A DNA stretch of 64,000 bases from Filosporella fistucella (lineage: Eukaryota > Ascomycota > Leotiomycetes > Helotiales): positions 5,084,001-5,148,000 of the forward strand of contig JAQJZZ010000010.1 of assembly GCA_030077755.1 (NCBI GenBank), given 5' to 3'. Below, in pieces: positions 44,301 to 53,520 of the stretch (the stretch's first letter is position 1; each line of letters begins with the position of its first letter). The notes below the pieces were generated by a model, which saw only the letters and a list, made by a program, of their open reading frames with translations, did no database searches and was not told where the DNA came from. The position numbers and the translations under genes are program-made.

Positions 44301-44648
44301 CTGTTTGGGCAGGGCGACTCCTCCATCCATGTCGTTACTCAGATCAAGAGGGTTGGAGTGTTGTAAAGAGGACTGTGATGACAGAGAAGATGCAGAAGTA
44401 TGTGTGGCGAGCCCGATGACTTTCTCTTGTTGCGCTAATATATTGTGATCTTGTGTGCCGACATCTACAGTGGAGGTGTGTTCACCAATTGGAGGAATAG
44501 AGACATCGCGATCAGAATGGTGTGTTGTTCTCGAAGAGAAAGGCAGAATGTATTTCTGAATGGCATCGGGATTGGCGTGAGGAACAGAACGGGCAGTCGC
44601 GAGGCAGGGAAGGAGAGTGAGAAGGCAGGTGAACAGGAGCACCCTCAT
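41400..44648 (-). CDS. Modular secretory repeat protein, candidate Kex2-processed precursor
   Basis: This intronless frame of 1082 residues has a signal peptide (about 1-19, ending ATA) and a final hydrophobic segment (MFVVAIAFAIFL) that may anchor it. In between are about ten related modules. Each has a Cys pair (CTPDMFCQFGYS in the first three, HCxxG...CY forms later), then a hydrophobic segment built like GLRVPSIF-x-SLLFxFISGLPSxLGAS, then a polar linker. Dibasic Lys-Arg or Arg-Arg sites directly precede several Cys pairs: KRVSC (about 422), KRIPC (about 549), KRAHC (about 611) and NRREIEC. Modules 1-3 have KKKC or KEKC instead. Kex2 cuts after KR in the late secretory pathway, so the protein could release several disulfide-bonded peptides. 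I know no named family with this layout. Modules diverge toward the C-terminus, and two carry only the Cys pair. It may instead be an uncut cell-surface protein. No UstYa-like or other maturation gene was recognised beside it. Confidence 0.7.
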   Translation of the reverse strand: MRVLLFTCLLTLLPCLATARSVPHANPDAIQKYILPFSSRTTHHSDRDVSIPPIGEHTSTVDVGTQDHNILAQQEKVIGLATHTSASSLSSQSSLQHSNPLDLSNDMDGGVALPKQEKFQMCGVPFIFIYPCGFYTEEANRLIQAKIRAASVANGLQAPRVMAAPMAIFNTLAAIPRTLASAISIHKKDVKTLNTTNLTQEEPSTFWTFGSKKKCTPDMFYQFGYSNSAAGLRVPSIFGAPSLFFSFISGVPSTLGASILATIIDNSNVNDSTIKISHIGSISGKEKCTPDMFCQFGYSNAASGLRVPSIFAGQSLLFNFISGLPSVLGASIPAMTIDRSTLGDSITGSSHTGLMIAKKKCTPDIFCQFGYSAGSTLRPPTLFHGPTLLISLISKLPSALASADIAPEITDQIEKAPTSILKRVSCNIPGVQQLHCDAASGIRVPSLISIPTSLSKLGVNVLSKLIADIQDMKLCLMPILSMSTVLFNLLTQLLGASALPSQESPNQGVHGSTVEFQNTGDSFSQVSELAIPADSPFESPNTWADAITKRIPCGPLTIKCSNGASSKFNAIPKALTLPTLLLKSLPGVFAAALPPSDDVGTAKIQPVIENKRAHCESGYNGVVNCYSSSANLLTVPRIFNLPAVLLQVISFNVFVSANKDPGKSNLNVERPPEQNRREIECYNNPNIQCYGGTKSSSSSLRIPRFVDLRSLVLHGISLIPGVTGNSSHNASETTRDARSKDEDHLKCKDRAGIEYIKCYNEAMIRKLENIAADEAETKHLHCVHETGQDYIHCYNEITKVSASSTFKPPYIFRIPLLLAQTIRSLSFAVVAPSPAVWKDDQATVPIGDLDLVPGTCTWNTTAEEIVCFDQVYGHKDHDAVMRPRDDSTLTATTKDGAEPVIVEPRRGPNECINKSDCEKPDPVSAAAPSLRVPRIFSVASMLSRTVFFSLYLTPIYALPVFSAPTTSIAAPDWTPVHKAMSQIRRYIKKWFSSAETNVEDWERMYGSYWPPGAKFGKRGDTGSPHAQVTKSPPSTHIPDGNYIDSAPSTFKNHATQNVNFGEKMRWMGAGMFVVAIAFAIFL
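43386..44015 (-). repeat. Three tandem 73-residue modules at DNA level
   Basis: Modules starting at 44015, 43796 and 43577 (minus strand) are 219 bp apart each time. Each begins with Lys-(Lys/Glu)-Lys-Cys-Thr-Pro-Asp and runs through the RVPSIF or RPPTLF hydrophobic segment. DNA identity is still visible to the eye, so these copies are younger than the rest. The first module has Tyr where the others have the second Cys (FYQFGY against FCQFGY). Confidence 0.8.
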
Positions 44649-45159
44649 CCTTGAGGTGGAGAGATGATGAAAAGATAGGATTTATCTCTTCCGCTTTTGT
44701 GGTAGAGATTTTATCTGATGTAGATGAACGCGTGAATGTTTGGTTGGAGACTAGCGATGACTTAGTGAGGAGTGTATAAGAGTGCAGCTATGATACTGAT
44801 GGGGAATTCGAAAGCGCCGTGAATGTGCTTCAACGACCTGCGTTGATTGCGATGTAACAAAGGATAGGTAATCGAGACAATATTATTGATGGGTCAGACA
44901 AGGCATGAGGAGGGTGTGTTGTAGTTGTAAGAAAGAAGTATGAGCTGTGGAGAAGATGTGGGTATTTATATCCCGGAGTCTCAATTCACCTGGGCCAAAA
45001 CAGTTGCGGAAGGCACTTGCTCTTGCCAGTCCTATGCTTTGGGAGTCACAAACATTTCAGACCGGGGTGAATTCTAATGTGCACCTCCCTAGAACGTCCA
45101 ATTAGCACATTCGGCAAGAATTCTATTAATTTTTTCAAAGTCTGAGGCAGTCAACTCAT
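44649..45159. other. Promoter region of the modular repeat gene
   Basis: This lies between the repeat-protein start (minus strand) and the 3' end of the FMO gene. TATTTATA at about 44963 is a possible TATA-like element, though far (about 315 bp) from the ATG. No gene is supported. Confidence 0.4.
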
Positions 45160-47728
45160 CTATTTAGGTCTAGTATACGCGTTCTCAATTATGTAGTCCT
45201 TCTTTGGCCCTTTCACGACATATCTGGACGTCCATTTTGAGAGCCCAGCTCCCTGGAAGAAGAATTCATACGTGACTTCGTAGAAATCATCAATGCCTGT
45301 GACTGGTCAGCATCAAACCTTTACCGCTCACATTTCCGCCTCAACAAGATCTAGCAAAGCAGATACCGGAGAAAGCCTCAGGCGAAAGCGCTCACTGGTC
45401 TGAATCAAGCATTTGACTCATCTTGAGTCTTGACTCTGTATTATCCGAAAGATTCATAGTAAGGGAAGATGAACTTACAGAGATGTGAAGATTTAGCTCG
45501 CCAAGGCTCATCTCCCGTGCTGGGCTTTTCCGGTATCAAGAACTCCAACTGATGGAAAAAGTAATCCGATGTCTTGTAGTCACCTTTCGCAAACCAAACA
45601 TTCATCGTATCGCTTTTCTCGACATAGTGATAGACATAGCTTCGCTTTGCCTTCATGACTCCTCCCCAGCTTGGTCTAAAGTCCCCTTCTTCGAAGTATA
45701 GATACTCCATATCCGCATCCCCAGTCGGACTGCGGGGTAGCATCTTTGCTGTACCGTGCAATGTACCTGAAGGAAATGTGTCGATACGACTAGTGATGGT
45801 ACGCTCGAGTTTCCAACTTCCTTGCAAAGCACGGAACACGGCTCTTGCGAGAAACTTTGCGTTTGACGATGATTCGGTGAAGATCTTGTCGAGGATGTTG
45901 AGAGCTTTCTTCGCTTCGTCGACTTGTTTGTCATCAGCTGTCTTGAACATATATCGAGATGGTAGCACAATTCCTGTTCTCGAGTCCGGAGCCGAGCTTT
46001 CAGGCTCTAGGCGCTTGATGTCTGATGTAAGAGGATTAGTGTTCAACCTTGACTCGTACAGATATAATGGCTAACCGAGAATATTCGCAAATGATTCCAT
46101 CAAATACGCGTAGTCTCCCATTGGAAACTGTGATCGTCGAGGATTATTTCGGAGCTTGAGCATCTCATTCATAGTCAAATCCTCTTCTAAAGCCTTCTCG
46201 ACCTTGCTGTCTCCGGTCCATAATGCCCCAAGAAATTTCGCTTGCATTTCCATAACTCCCCAGTACGGGCTTCTGTAGAATCCAACAAAGCCAAGTGATG
46301 GAATTAACTTGCTGACAACAGTGTGAACATTAAGGGCCAAGGGGAATCCATCATCGTTAGGATCGAATTGAAGGTCGGTCAAAACTTGTGAGGGAAGAAA
46401 GTCTAAGGATGGGGTTGCATCAAAGCCTGTTGCACAGACAATAGCGGCGATTTCAGATATCTCAGTCGTCTCTCCAGTCGGGCTCTCAACTTTCACGGTG
46501 GAGCCTGCAGGCTCCACATTCACTCGGCCTTCGATGGCCTCGATTTTTCCATCTCGCACAAATTCAGTGTAGTGATCACTGCAAGCTAATATAGCAGGTT
46601 CAGAAAGCGTCTCTTCACTGCTCATTCCTAGGACTGGAGAATCCAAATCGGTTTGATCACTTCCAATGTAGGTTTTCATAAAGCCATGAGTGATTCTTGC
46701 TGCTTCCGGGGTAATATGCCCTGATGTGTTCTGGACTGGTCCAGGAGGTCTCCATCCTAGGTTGTAGGATACGAGATCCAGGGGTAGAAAATTCGGGGAG
46801 CGATTTTGCTTCTACAGACACCACTAGTTACTAAGTGGAGCAAAATCGGGAGTTATTTCCTTGCCTTATCTGATGATCCTTCTACTTCAAGGAGAGGATT
46901 ATTTGGGAAAAAGAGGGGCATCACCCATACGGGTTTTTGAACGACATGCCGGACAATGTAGTCCTTCGCATCTGTACAAAGTAAGAATGATGACATTACT
47001 ACTAAATCTGATTCTTACCAGGAACAGAACTCTCGCCTGGCGAATTTGCCAAGGATGATATTTGGTGGGCAATTGCTGCTGCCGTTTCCACACCTGACAT
47101 TTGTCCGCCAACAACCACTATATTCCGCCCCCTTGGCGTTTTCTTTCCGTTATCTGTGTTAAGATCTTTCACCTCTCGGATTTTCGAGCTGTGCCAGATA
47201 GGTACTTCCGCACCTTCGAAAATCTTTGGTATCTTTGCCTTTCCAAAGAATCCAGTTGCTACGATCAGGTGATCAAATTCCTTCGACTCAACATTCTCAT
47301 TCTCATCATCCTTCACATCAACCTTCCATTTCTCACCAACAAATTCCGTTCTGATAACCTTGGTATTCAAGCGAATATCATACCCCGGATACATCTCGAT
47401 ATATTTCTGAAGATACTCGCCCACCTGCCAGGCTTTAGGGAAAGACGGAGCTGTCTCTGGCCATGCCAAATCGCTGAAGCTTACAGTATGCCGACTTTGA
47501 TTCGTACACATATCCGGGTTGACTAGTCCATCATCGATTTTAGAGATAGGCCAGAGACCACCAATTCGATGATTTTGCTCGAATATTGTCACGTGTAATT
47601 TGTTGGGATGGTCATAAGCCAGAGATTTGGCAGCTACAAGTCCGGACGGACCGGCGCCTGATAGCTATTAGAACAATTTCATGTCATAATTCGGGACTCA
47701 TACCAATAACACAGACTGTTTTCGGCAT
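45160..47728 (-). CDS. Flavin-containing monooxygenase fused to DUF6314 domain
   Basis: Six exons (47728-47704, 47657-47019, 46971-46865, 46811-46076, 46021-45479, 45296-45160) give 728 residues in one frame. The FMO part starts MPKTVCVIGAGPSGL (FAD fold, residues 9-15), then IGGLWPIS, the second Rossmann motif VVVGGQMSGVETA (about 190) and CATGFDATP. From about residue 520 the chain turns into a DUF6314 domain: LQGSWKLERTI, YLYFEEGDF, SYVYHYVEKS, SHLCIDDFYEV and the closing VKGPKKDYIIENAYTR. DUF6314 is a lipocalin-like beta-barrel of unknown role in bacteria and fungi; as a fused partner it may hold a hydrophobic substrate for oxidation. Intron 46812-46864 has a GC donor (AAG/GCAAGG), and the last intron is 182 nt. 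FMO enzymes oxidise N, S or carbonyl groups; substrate is unknown. Confidence 0.85.
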
Positions 47729-49091
47729 GATGAAGGGCCTCAATCTTGTGGCGGCTTTGAAAGCCAGCTTTATCTTGGGTTGAGCAGACCGGCGGAGAAT
47801 TTTGAATATGAACTTCAGGTCAATTTCTGAAGACTGTGAAAGACTTTAAAACATCAGACATTATGTGAAAAGAATGAAGCTAGATGCGGATTCTCAGCGT
47901 CGATGAGACCGATATTCTGACATGCAGGGACGTTGGTGAGAGGATGTGAGATTCCCGTAGTTTAGCCGGCAGAAACCTCAATTGCACGTTTTCCATATTC
48001 ACGTGCGAGCATGAAATGCGCAGTGAGGTCAAGGTTGTCGATTCTCAAACTGAAGACAAATCATTCTATATAAGTCATTGTTTTCATATGATGCTGAAAA
48101 CATCAGTGATTGTGGAAGAAAAAACAATTAGATCTTTGTCGGATCATGTGACCTTTGCAAAATCATCCACGACCCCGAAGAATAATCAAAAGGGGCTCGG
48201 TAAAGTTGGGCGGCGATGGATAGAAGACAATGTAGACTCTGAAATGCTTTTGAGGAGATTACAAACTCTACGGTTTCCTATAAAGCCTCAAATACACATT
48301 ACTTGACGGAACATTGCATACTGAGCAAGGTCGACTTTGTAATCCGACATGCTCATCTTATCAGACCACTGTCTATCGGAAATCCTAGATAGGTAGAACT
48401 TGAGAGCAAGCAAGGTATGCCTTACCATTATCTTGATTTGACAATTAATCCCAGAATATATTAAATGAAAACACTGCTAGACACATGGTCCAAATCTCTA
48501 GCCAACCTAATTCCCGACACCCTCTAAGTTTTGGCCTGGAAAACCTCCTATATTTCGATATAACAGCAATGGAAGATACTCGATAAACTTCAAAGCAAGG
48601 CATAAAAGATGACATCTACATGTCATGTCTCAATAGATGTTGAAATATGCCGCTTCACCTTTCCGTTCCCTTGTAAATCTATACTTCAAATGACCTTCCC
48701 AGCCCAGATAATTGGGGCTGCAGCCATCCGCTGATGGGGCTTGGGTGCGGGGTAGGTTTTTTCCCCGGTCGAGCTACTCTCACCACTCCCACTACTCTCA
48801 AGCTCCACCCGCAACTCCCGCCCGCTCGCGAATAACATCATCGCCTCTCCCGCCTCGGCAAAAAACCACCTATGTCACGCTGATAAACAGGGTGGTGGAA
48901 GAGGAACCATCCTTCCGTGAGCTTGGTCATCGATTTCCAATTCGGTATTTGACAGTTGATGAGCGCATCTTTATTTGAACCTCGAGTGTTTACTCTTTCA
49001 CGTTCTTCGTTCAATTTTCGAATTGATAAGGAAACAGTTTCCAATCAATTTGCATCTCCATAGCTTATTTGGGGTGACTGAATCTGTCGTC
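47729..49091. other. Divergent intergenic region
   Basis: Promoters of the FMO gene (minus) and the MFS gene (plus). The frame at 48712-48978 lies in the MFS leader, is low-complexity and has no domain. A CGG/CCG inverted site is at 48748-48767. Confidence 0.45.
48748..48767. promoter_or_regulatory. Possible Zn2Cys6 factor site
   Basis: CGG and CCG triplets face each other with 14 bases between, the inverted-triplet form bound by fungal Zn2Cys6 regulators; the wider match is CGGGG...CCCCG. It is about 325 bp upstream of the MFS start. No regulator can be named. Confidence 0.3.
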
Positions 49092-50788
49092 ATGGAGTCA
49101 AAAGAAAGTCCTAGACGCGAAAGCGATCGGAGCAGCGAAGAGAAAATCGGAACTCCACCTCATCTAGAGAGTGAGTTCGCTCTTCCTCCAGATCCAGATG
49201 CGCATCTCAGCGCCGAGGAGAGGGCCGCAATTGTAAGCATTTCCAAGAGCGCCCCATACTTGGCGAAGCTTACCCAAACTTCAGGACCGCAAATTACTCT
49301 GGAAGCTCGATTTGACTCTCATCCCTTGGGTACGTTCCTCCCGGCTGTCTACAACTATACACGGTCTAATTTCAAACTCAGCTTTGTCTTCTATACCTTT
49401 TAGCCTTCCTCGACCGAACAAATATCGGAAATGCCAAAATCGATGGTCTGCAGAAAGATTTGCCAGAGAATGGACGACCAATGACACAGGGGAGATACAA
49501 TGCTGCACTATCAATCTTCTTCGTCTCGTATTCGGTCTTCGAACCACTCACGAACATTCTTCTGAAGAGATTAAGGCCATCGGTATTCATCCCAATCATC
49601 ATGGTATTATGGGGCTTGGCAATGACATTTATGGGCTTTGTAGAAAATTGGAGTGGCTTGATGGCTGCAAGATGGTTTCTCGGTCTCGCTGAAGCTGGTC
49701 TTTTCCCTGGCATTAACTACTACCTCTCATGCTGGTATAAACGATCGGAATTCGGTGTCAGAGCTGCTATCTTCTTCTCCGCAGCAGCTGTTTCTGGGTC
49801 CTTTGGTGGTCTCCTAGCTGCTGCAATTGTGAAAATGGACGGACTAGGTGGTCTCGCTGGCTGGGCAGTAAGTGTTGCTTCCCTACCCTTGCCGCATTTA
49901 TCTCCCTGAAATCCCGTATCTGACAACAAACAGTGGATTTTCATACTAGAAGGCATCGTTACAGTCTTATTTGGCATCGCATCCTTCTGGGCTGTCCACG
50001 ATTTCCCAGACGAAGCAACCTTCCTCTCAGAAACCGACCGAGCACGCGTCATCCGCCGTCTTAAAACCGACAAGCAATCCTCAGCCGAACACGAAGAATT
50101 CAAGATGAAATACATATGGCTCGCTCTCAAAGACTATAAAATGTGGCTTGGAATGGTCATCTACATGGGTTGCGATATGCCTCTATACGCGTTCTCTCTA
50201 TTCTTGCCAAGTATCATCAATCAACTCGGATACAGCTCCACGAAAGCACAACTTTTGAGTGTGCCCCCTTATGCAGCTGCTGCTATCTTGACGGTTGTCA
50301 TTGGATTCGTGGCTGATAGGACAAGACAAAGAGGATTGTGTAATATCGCTGTCTCATTTCTCGGTATAACTGGTTTCGCCATGCTTTTGGGATCCCAGAA
50401 AGCGGGCGTGAAATACGCAGGTACATTCCTCGGTGCCCTCGGTATATATCCATGTATCGCCAACACTATTTCCTGGACCTCAAACAATATCGAAGGAGTC
50501 TACAAGCGAGGTGTAGTCTTGGGATTCGTGATCGGATGGGGAAATCTGAATGGGATCGTCAGCTCTAATATCTATCGCAATCCACCAAAATATAAAATAG
50601 GACACTCGACTGTTATGGCATATATGATTGTGTGCTTGCTTGGTGGCAGTCTTCTTCTGAGAACCTTATTGGCGCGGGAGAATAAGGCGCGATTAGCGGG
50701 CAAGAGAGATCACTGGGTGGAGGGCTTGAGCGAGAGGGAAGCTGAGAAATTGGGAGATAAGAGACCTGATTTTATGTATACTTTGTAA
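49092..50788 (+). CDS. MFS transporter, Dal5/allantoate permease-type
   Basis: Four exons (49092-49232, 49285-49329, 49382-49867, 49934-50788) give 508 residues. The joined start of the transport domain reads DRKLLWKLDLTLIPWLCLLY, then LAFLDRTNIGNAKIDGLQ, which is the anion:cation symporter (Dal5/Tna1) signature. Twelve hydrophobic segments follow, with RWFLGLAEAGLFPGINYYLSCWY and VGFVADRTRQRG-type loops. This family carries nicotinate, allantoate, pantothenate, biotin precursors or organic anions across the plasma membrane. It is divergent from the FMO gene, 1.36 kb apart. The 45-nt exon 2 is unusually short. Confidence 0.93.
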
Positions 50789-51225
50789 ATTATTTCACGT
50801 ATAGCTGTGCGTGTACAAGATTGAGACTAGGATACAGAATATAAAGCACTATTTCTCCTTAACCTTTCAGAAAACCTACAAACTTTGTCACTCACTCGAA
50901 TTATCCATCGTCACTATGGAGAAACATATTTATACAGAAAAAATAATGTATTATACAAATGAAAGAAACATTTCCCTTATCCATCTACTTAGCTGCTCGT
51001 ATCTCAATACTTACCCAGGACGCCAGCTCTCTCGATCTCCACCACAGACATTCTGGCAAAAAGGTAAAGACACTGATGATTTATGTGGGTTATTCACCAG
51101 TTCCTTAGTTTTCACCTCATCGCTCTCATGCCTCCCTTCACACCAGTCTTCGACCGCCATGTCTTCCCTGGTGATCAGGCACATAAAATGGCAAGTTAAT
51201 AGCGAATAAATTTGAATCCTCCGTC
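50789..51225. other. Intergenic region, no gene seen
   Basis: Convergent 3' flanks. The part from about 51190 carries the outer copy of a repeat shared with the next gene. Confidence 0.5.
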
Positions 51226-51462
51226 TCAGTAATAGCAAGGACATAATTCATCTCCTTCTCGCTCGAAGGGGCCCACGGATTTTTGTCCTAGTGGAACAAC
51301 CCCATTTTGCCCACTCTTTATCTGGCGTTTCCTTTCTGATCTCTTGGGACCGCAGGAATGGGGGTACCACAAATAGCACGGCAGACCATTAATAGCCAAT
51401 AAATTTGGATCATCCGTCTCAGAGATAGTGAGGACATAATTCGTCTCCATCTCGCTTGGAGG
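51191..51462 (-). repeat. Direct repeat spanning the 3' end of the hypothetical gene
   Basis: Two copies of about 75 bp, at about 51385-51462 and 51191-51268, share most bases (both include TGGATTATGTCCT-like and GAGACGGA segments). The second copy still has an open frame ending in VPDHQGRHGGRRLV, but it is not in phase with the first. Confidence 0.6.
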
Positions 51463-51726
51463 AGCTAGATATATTTCGACCGATGGAATATTGCTGTTTT
51501 GCTCACACTTTGTTTCTTCTTCCTCTTTTGATCTTTGTTGCGGTGATTGCTTGCCTTTTTCTTCAGGAGCAGGGGTATTGCAAAGAGAGCAGCGATGTTT
51601 CAGCTCGATGACATGTTTTGCGACTTCGCAGTCTTTGGTGGTGAAGTTGGGATCTTCTTCGCATGTGAAGACGTTGGAGACGGAGACGTGGTCGCAGGTG
51701 TATTGTTTGTGGATTTCGAAACACAT
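51226..51726 (-). CDS. Cys-containing hypothetical protein with duplicated 3' end
   Basis: From the ATG at 51726 the frame gives 166 residues and begins MCFEIHKQYTCDHVSVSN, with later CEVAKHVIELKHRCSLC. The opening (Met-Cys-Phe-Glu-Ile, then Tyr-x-Cys-x-His) recurs in small uncharacterised ascomycete proteins. Its Cys/His pattern could bind zinc, but no family can be named. Residues about 88-108 (SEMETNYVLTISETDDPN) are echoed 193 bp downstream by a second DNA copy that lies in a different frame, so the natural stop comes early in the second copy. The C-terminal 60 residues are therefore doubtful; an unrecognised intron could change the end. Confidence 0.45.
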   Translation of the reverse strand: MCFEIHKQYTCDHVSVSNVFTCEEDPNFTTKDCEVAKHVIELKHRCSLCNTPAPEEKGKQSPQQRSKEEEETKCEQNSNIPSVEIYLAPPSEMETNYVLTISETDDPNLLAINGLPCYLWYPHSCGPKRSERKRQIKSGQNGVVPLGQKSVGPFEREGDELCPCYY

Positions 51727-52275
51727 GGTGAGTTTATGTTTGACTGTGTGATATGTGGTTCTTATAGTGGAAGACACAAAGAAGAATGGAATACTAATGA
51801 TAGGGGTTTAGAAGAAGAGTTTTGGGATTTATGAAGTAATGTCAGACAAAGCGTATTATGAACAGAGCTATTGCTTTCTCTCGAGAGGCTTAGCGTAATA
51901 TTTATTGAGAAGTATTGTTTCCATGATTCTTTGTCTACAACAAGAAGCACTATTGTCGAAACCAACAACAAAGCTGTTCAAGTACCCTCTTCCTTGTCGT
52001 ACCTTCGCGTTTTGAACAAACTATTAAAATGAGATAAAGAGATGTATTGTCACTTATTTTCAAATATAAGGCTTCTCACGTGCAGTACAGTGAGATTAAT
52101 TTCTGGGCGTTCGGAGGGCTTGAACAACTTGGCTGTTGAGGTAAGGATAAAAGGACTCACTTCGTCTTCTCCATTTCTGACACCCCTTTCGACGTATCTG
52201 GTGCTATCAACAAACCGCTAGCTTCAATATTCAGTAAAGTTGTCACTCATCGATTAAGTTAAAAATCAAGCAAGC
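51727..52275. other. Divergent promoter region
   Basis: Lies between the small hypothetical gene and the membrane-protein gene. No coding signal is seen in it. Confidence 0.5.
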
Positions 52276-53520
52276 ATGTCAGCAGAAACTCCTGATAGCA
52301 TGCCAGACTCTAACAGGGGTTCCGACACGATAGAAATTTTCTATACTCCTCCGAACACAATAGAACCTTCTCTAACATCCACAGAAGGAGATTTAATTGT
52401 TCCGGTAGCGGTCACAACAGGAGATGCACTTTTCCCAGTAGAGTCACCGGCAAGAGATACCATTGCTCTAGTACCGCCAACAGCAGGAGACGCGATTCTC
52501 TCAGTGCCGCCAGCAGCGCCAGGCAGTCACGATAGCACATTCTCTCAATGGCCTCTCCCTCGCGGTCTCAATCTCAATCCTCGCCATAGCGACTCACCTC
52601 CAGCATACGAGCTCCGAGAAATCCCTCCTATCCCATTATCCAGTTCAGAACTCGCATCGGATCGGGATCCACTCCCCCCGCCAGAAAGCTTTGAGCTTGA
52701 ATTCTACAAGCCGCGACGTAACTGGAAGAATTGGTTGATAGCGATAATAATATTCTTAGGCGTGATTGTGATAGTTGTTCCTATTTCCCTGCTCATTTTG
52801 GACGCAAAGAAAGAGCGGATTGCATCGGCGGAGAGAGAGGGTCTGAATGCCTCCAAGCTGAGTGCCGTGGAGAGAACTACCGTGCAGGTAAGTACACAGC
52901 GAAAAGTCACTTTGGACCCTACCACCTTGACCAAAACACATTTGCAAACGCAGGTACAGACACAGCTAAGTACTCGGCGTGAGATGTCGATTCTTATGTC
53001 GACAGCGGTAAGCACACAGGTTTCGGTAGCTGTATCAATCCTGCCAACGACTCTGATAAAGGTAAGTACCAAGACTGAACTAAGCACGGAGAGAAAGGTA
53101 GAGGTGTCGATTGCGCCGACGCAGACGGTGGTTCCGACTGTGACGTCGACATCAACACTGGCACCACAGACTTCTTTCCAGGTATCTCTGACGACCATAA
53201 CTCAGCTATCCACGACAACTATTCAAGCCTCAGGGACTTTTACTCCACAAAAGTCAGCAACTATTCCCTCCTCTACTGTCTCTCACTGCAAATCCCTCCT
53301 CTCAGATATTTGTTCCCAGGAAATCAGCATCCCTTCACTTAATCACCCTTCAACCCACGATGAAGGAGGACCGAATCCAGATTTTGAGAACTGCAAAGCA
53401 ATGTTCAAGGTCTTTTACTGCAACTTAAAACAGCTAGTGGAGCTAGGAAATGCAAGGGTCGATTGGGCAACTGGCGATGGACCAGTATGTGCGGGGATGA
53501 AGAATTTCTGTGATGGGTAG
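52276..53520 (+). CDS. Single-pass membrane protein with Ser/Thr-rich stalk
   Basis: This intronless frame of 414 residues has an N-terminal Pro/Thr-rich cytosolic part and one membrane segment (IAIIIFLGVIVIVVPISLLI, about 155-174) after a basic RRNWKNW stop. A Ser/Thr/Val/Gln-rich stalk follows, with repeats such as QVSTQ, KVSTK and LSTERKVEVS. A small C-terminal domain holds six Cys: HCKSLLSDIC, NCKAMFKVFYC, PVCAGMKNFC. Positive charges before the segment and the long Ser/Thr stalk after it suggest a type II surface protein that is O-mannosylated, possibly a wall or stress sensor. No family is recognised. Inside the stalk are two perfect donor sites followed by AG at distances that are multiples of three (see findings). 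Confidence 0.65.
   Translation: MSAETPDSMPDSNRGSDTIEIFYTPPNTIEPSLTSTEGDLIVPVAVTTGDALFPVESPARDTIALVPPTAGDAILSVPPAAPGSHDSTFSQWPLPRGLNLNPRHSDSPPAYELREIPPIPLSSSELASDRDPLPPPESFELEFYKPRRNWKNWLIAIIIFLGVIVIVVPISLLILDAKKERIASAEREGLNASKLSAVERTTVQVSTQRKVTLDPTTLTKTHLQTQVQTQLSTRREMSILMSTAVSTQVSVAVSILPTTLIKVSTKTELSTERKVEVSIAPTQTVVPTVTSTSTLAPQTSFQVSLTTITQLSTTTIQASGTFTPQKSATIPSSTVSHCKSLLSDICSQEISIPSLNHPSTHDEGGPNPDFENCKAMFKVFYCNLKQLVELGNARVDWATGDGPVCAGMKNFCDG

Noticed and set aside
41400..44648. Modular repeat gene as an adhesin or mucin-like wall protein
   Set aside because: The repeats are hydrophobic with Cys pairs and dibasic sites, not the Ser/Thr-rich tandem repeats of adhesins; kept only as a weaker alternative.
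48712..48978. Plus-strand frame just upstream of the MFS gene
   Set aside because: Ser/Pro/Arg-rich with no domain; best seen as leader or promoter of the transporter.
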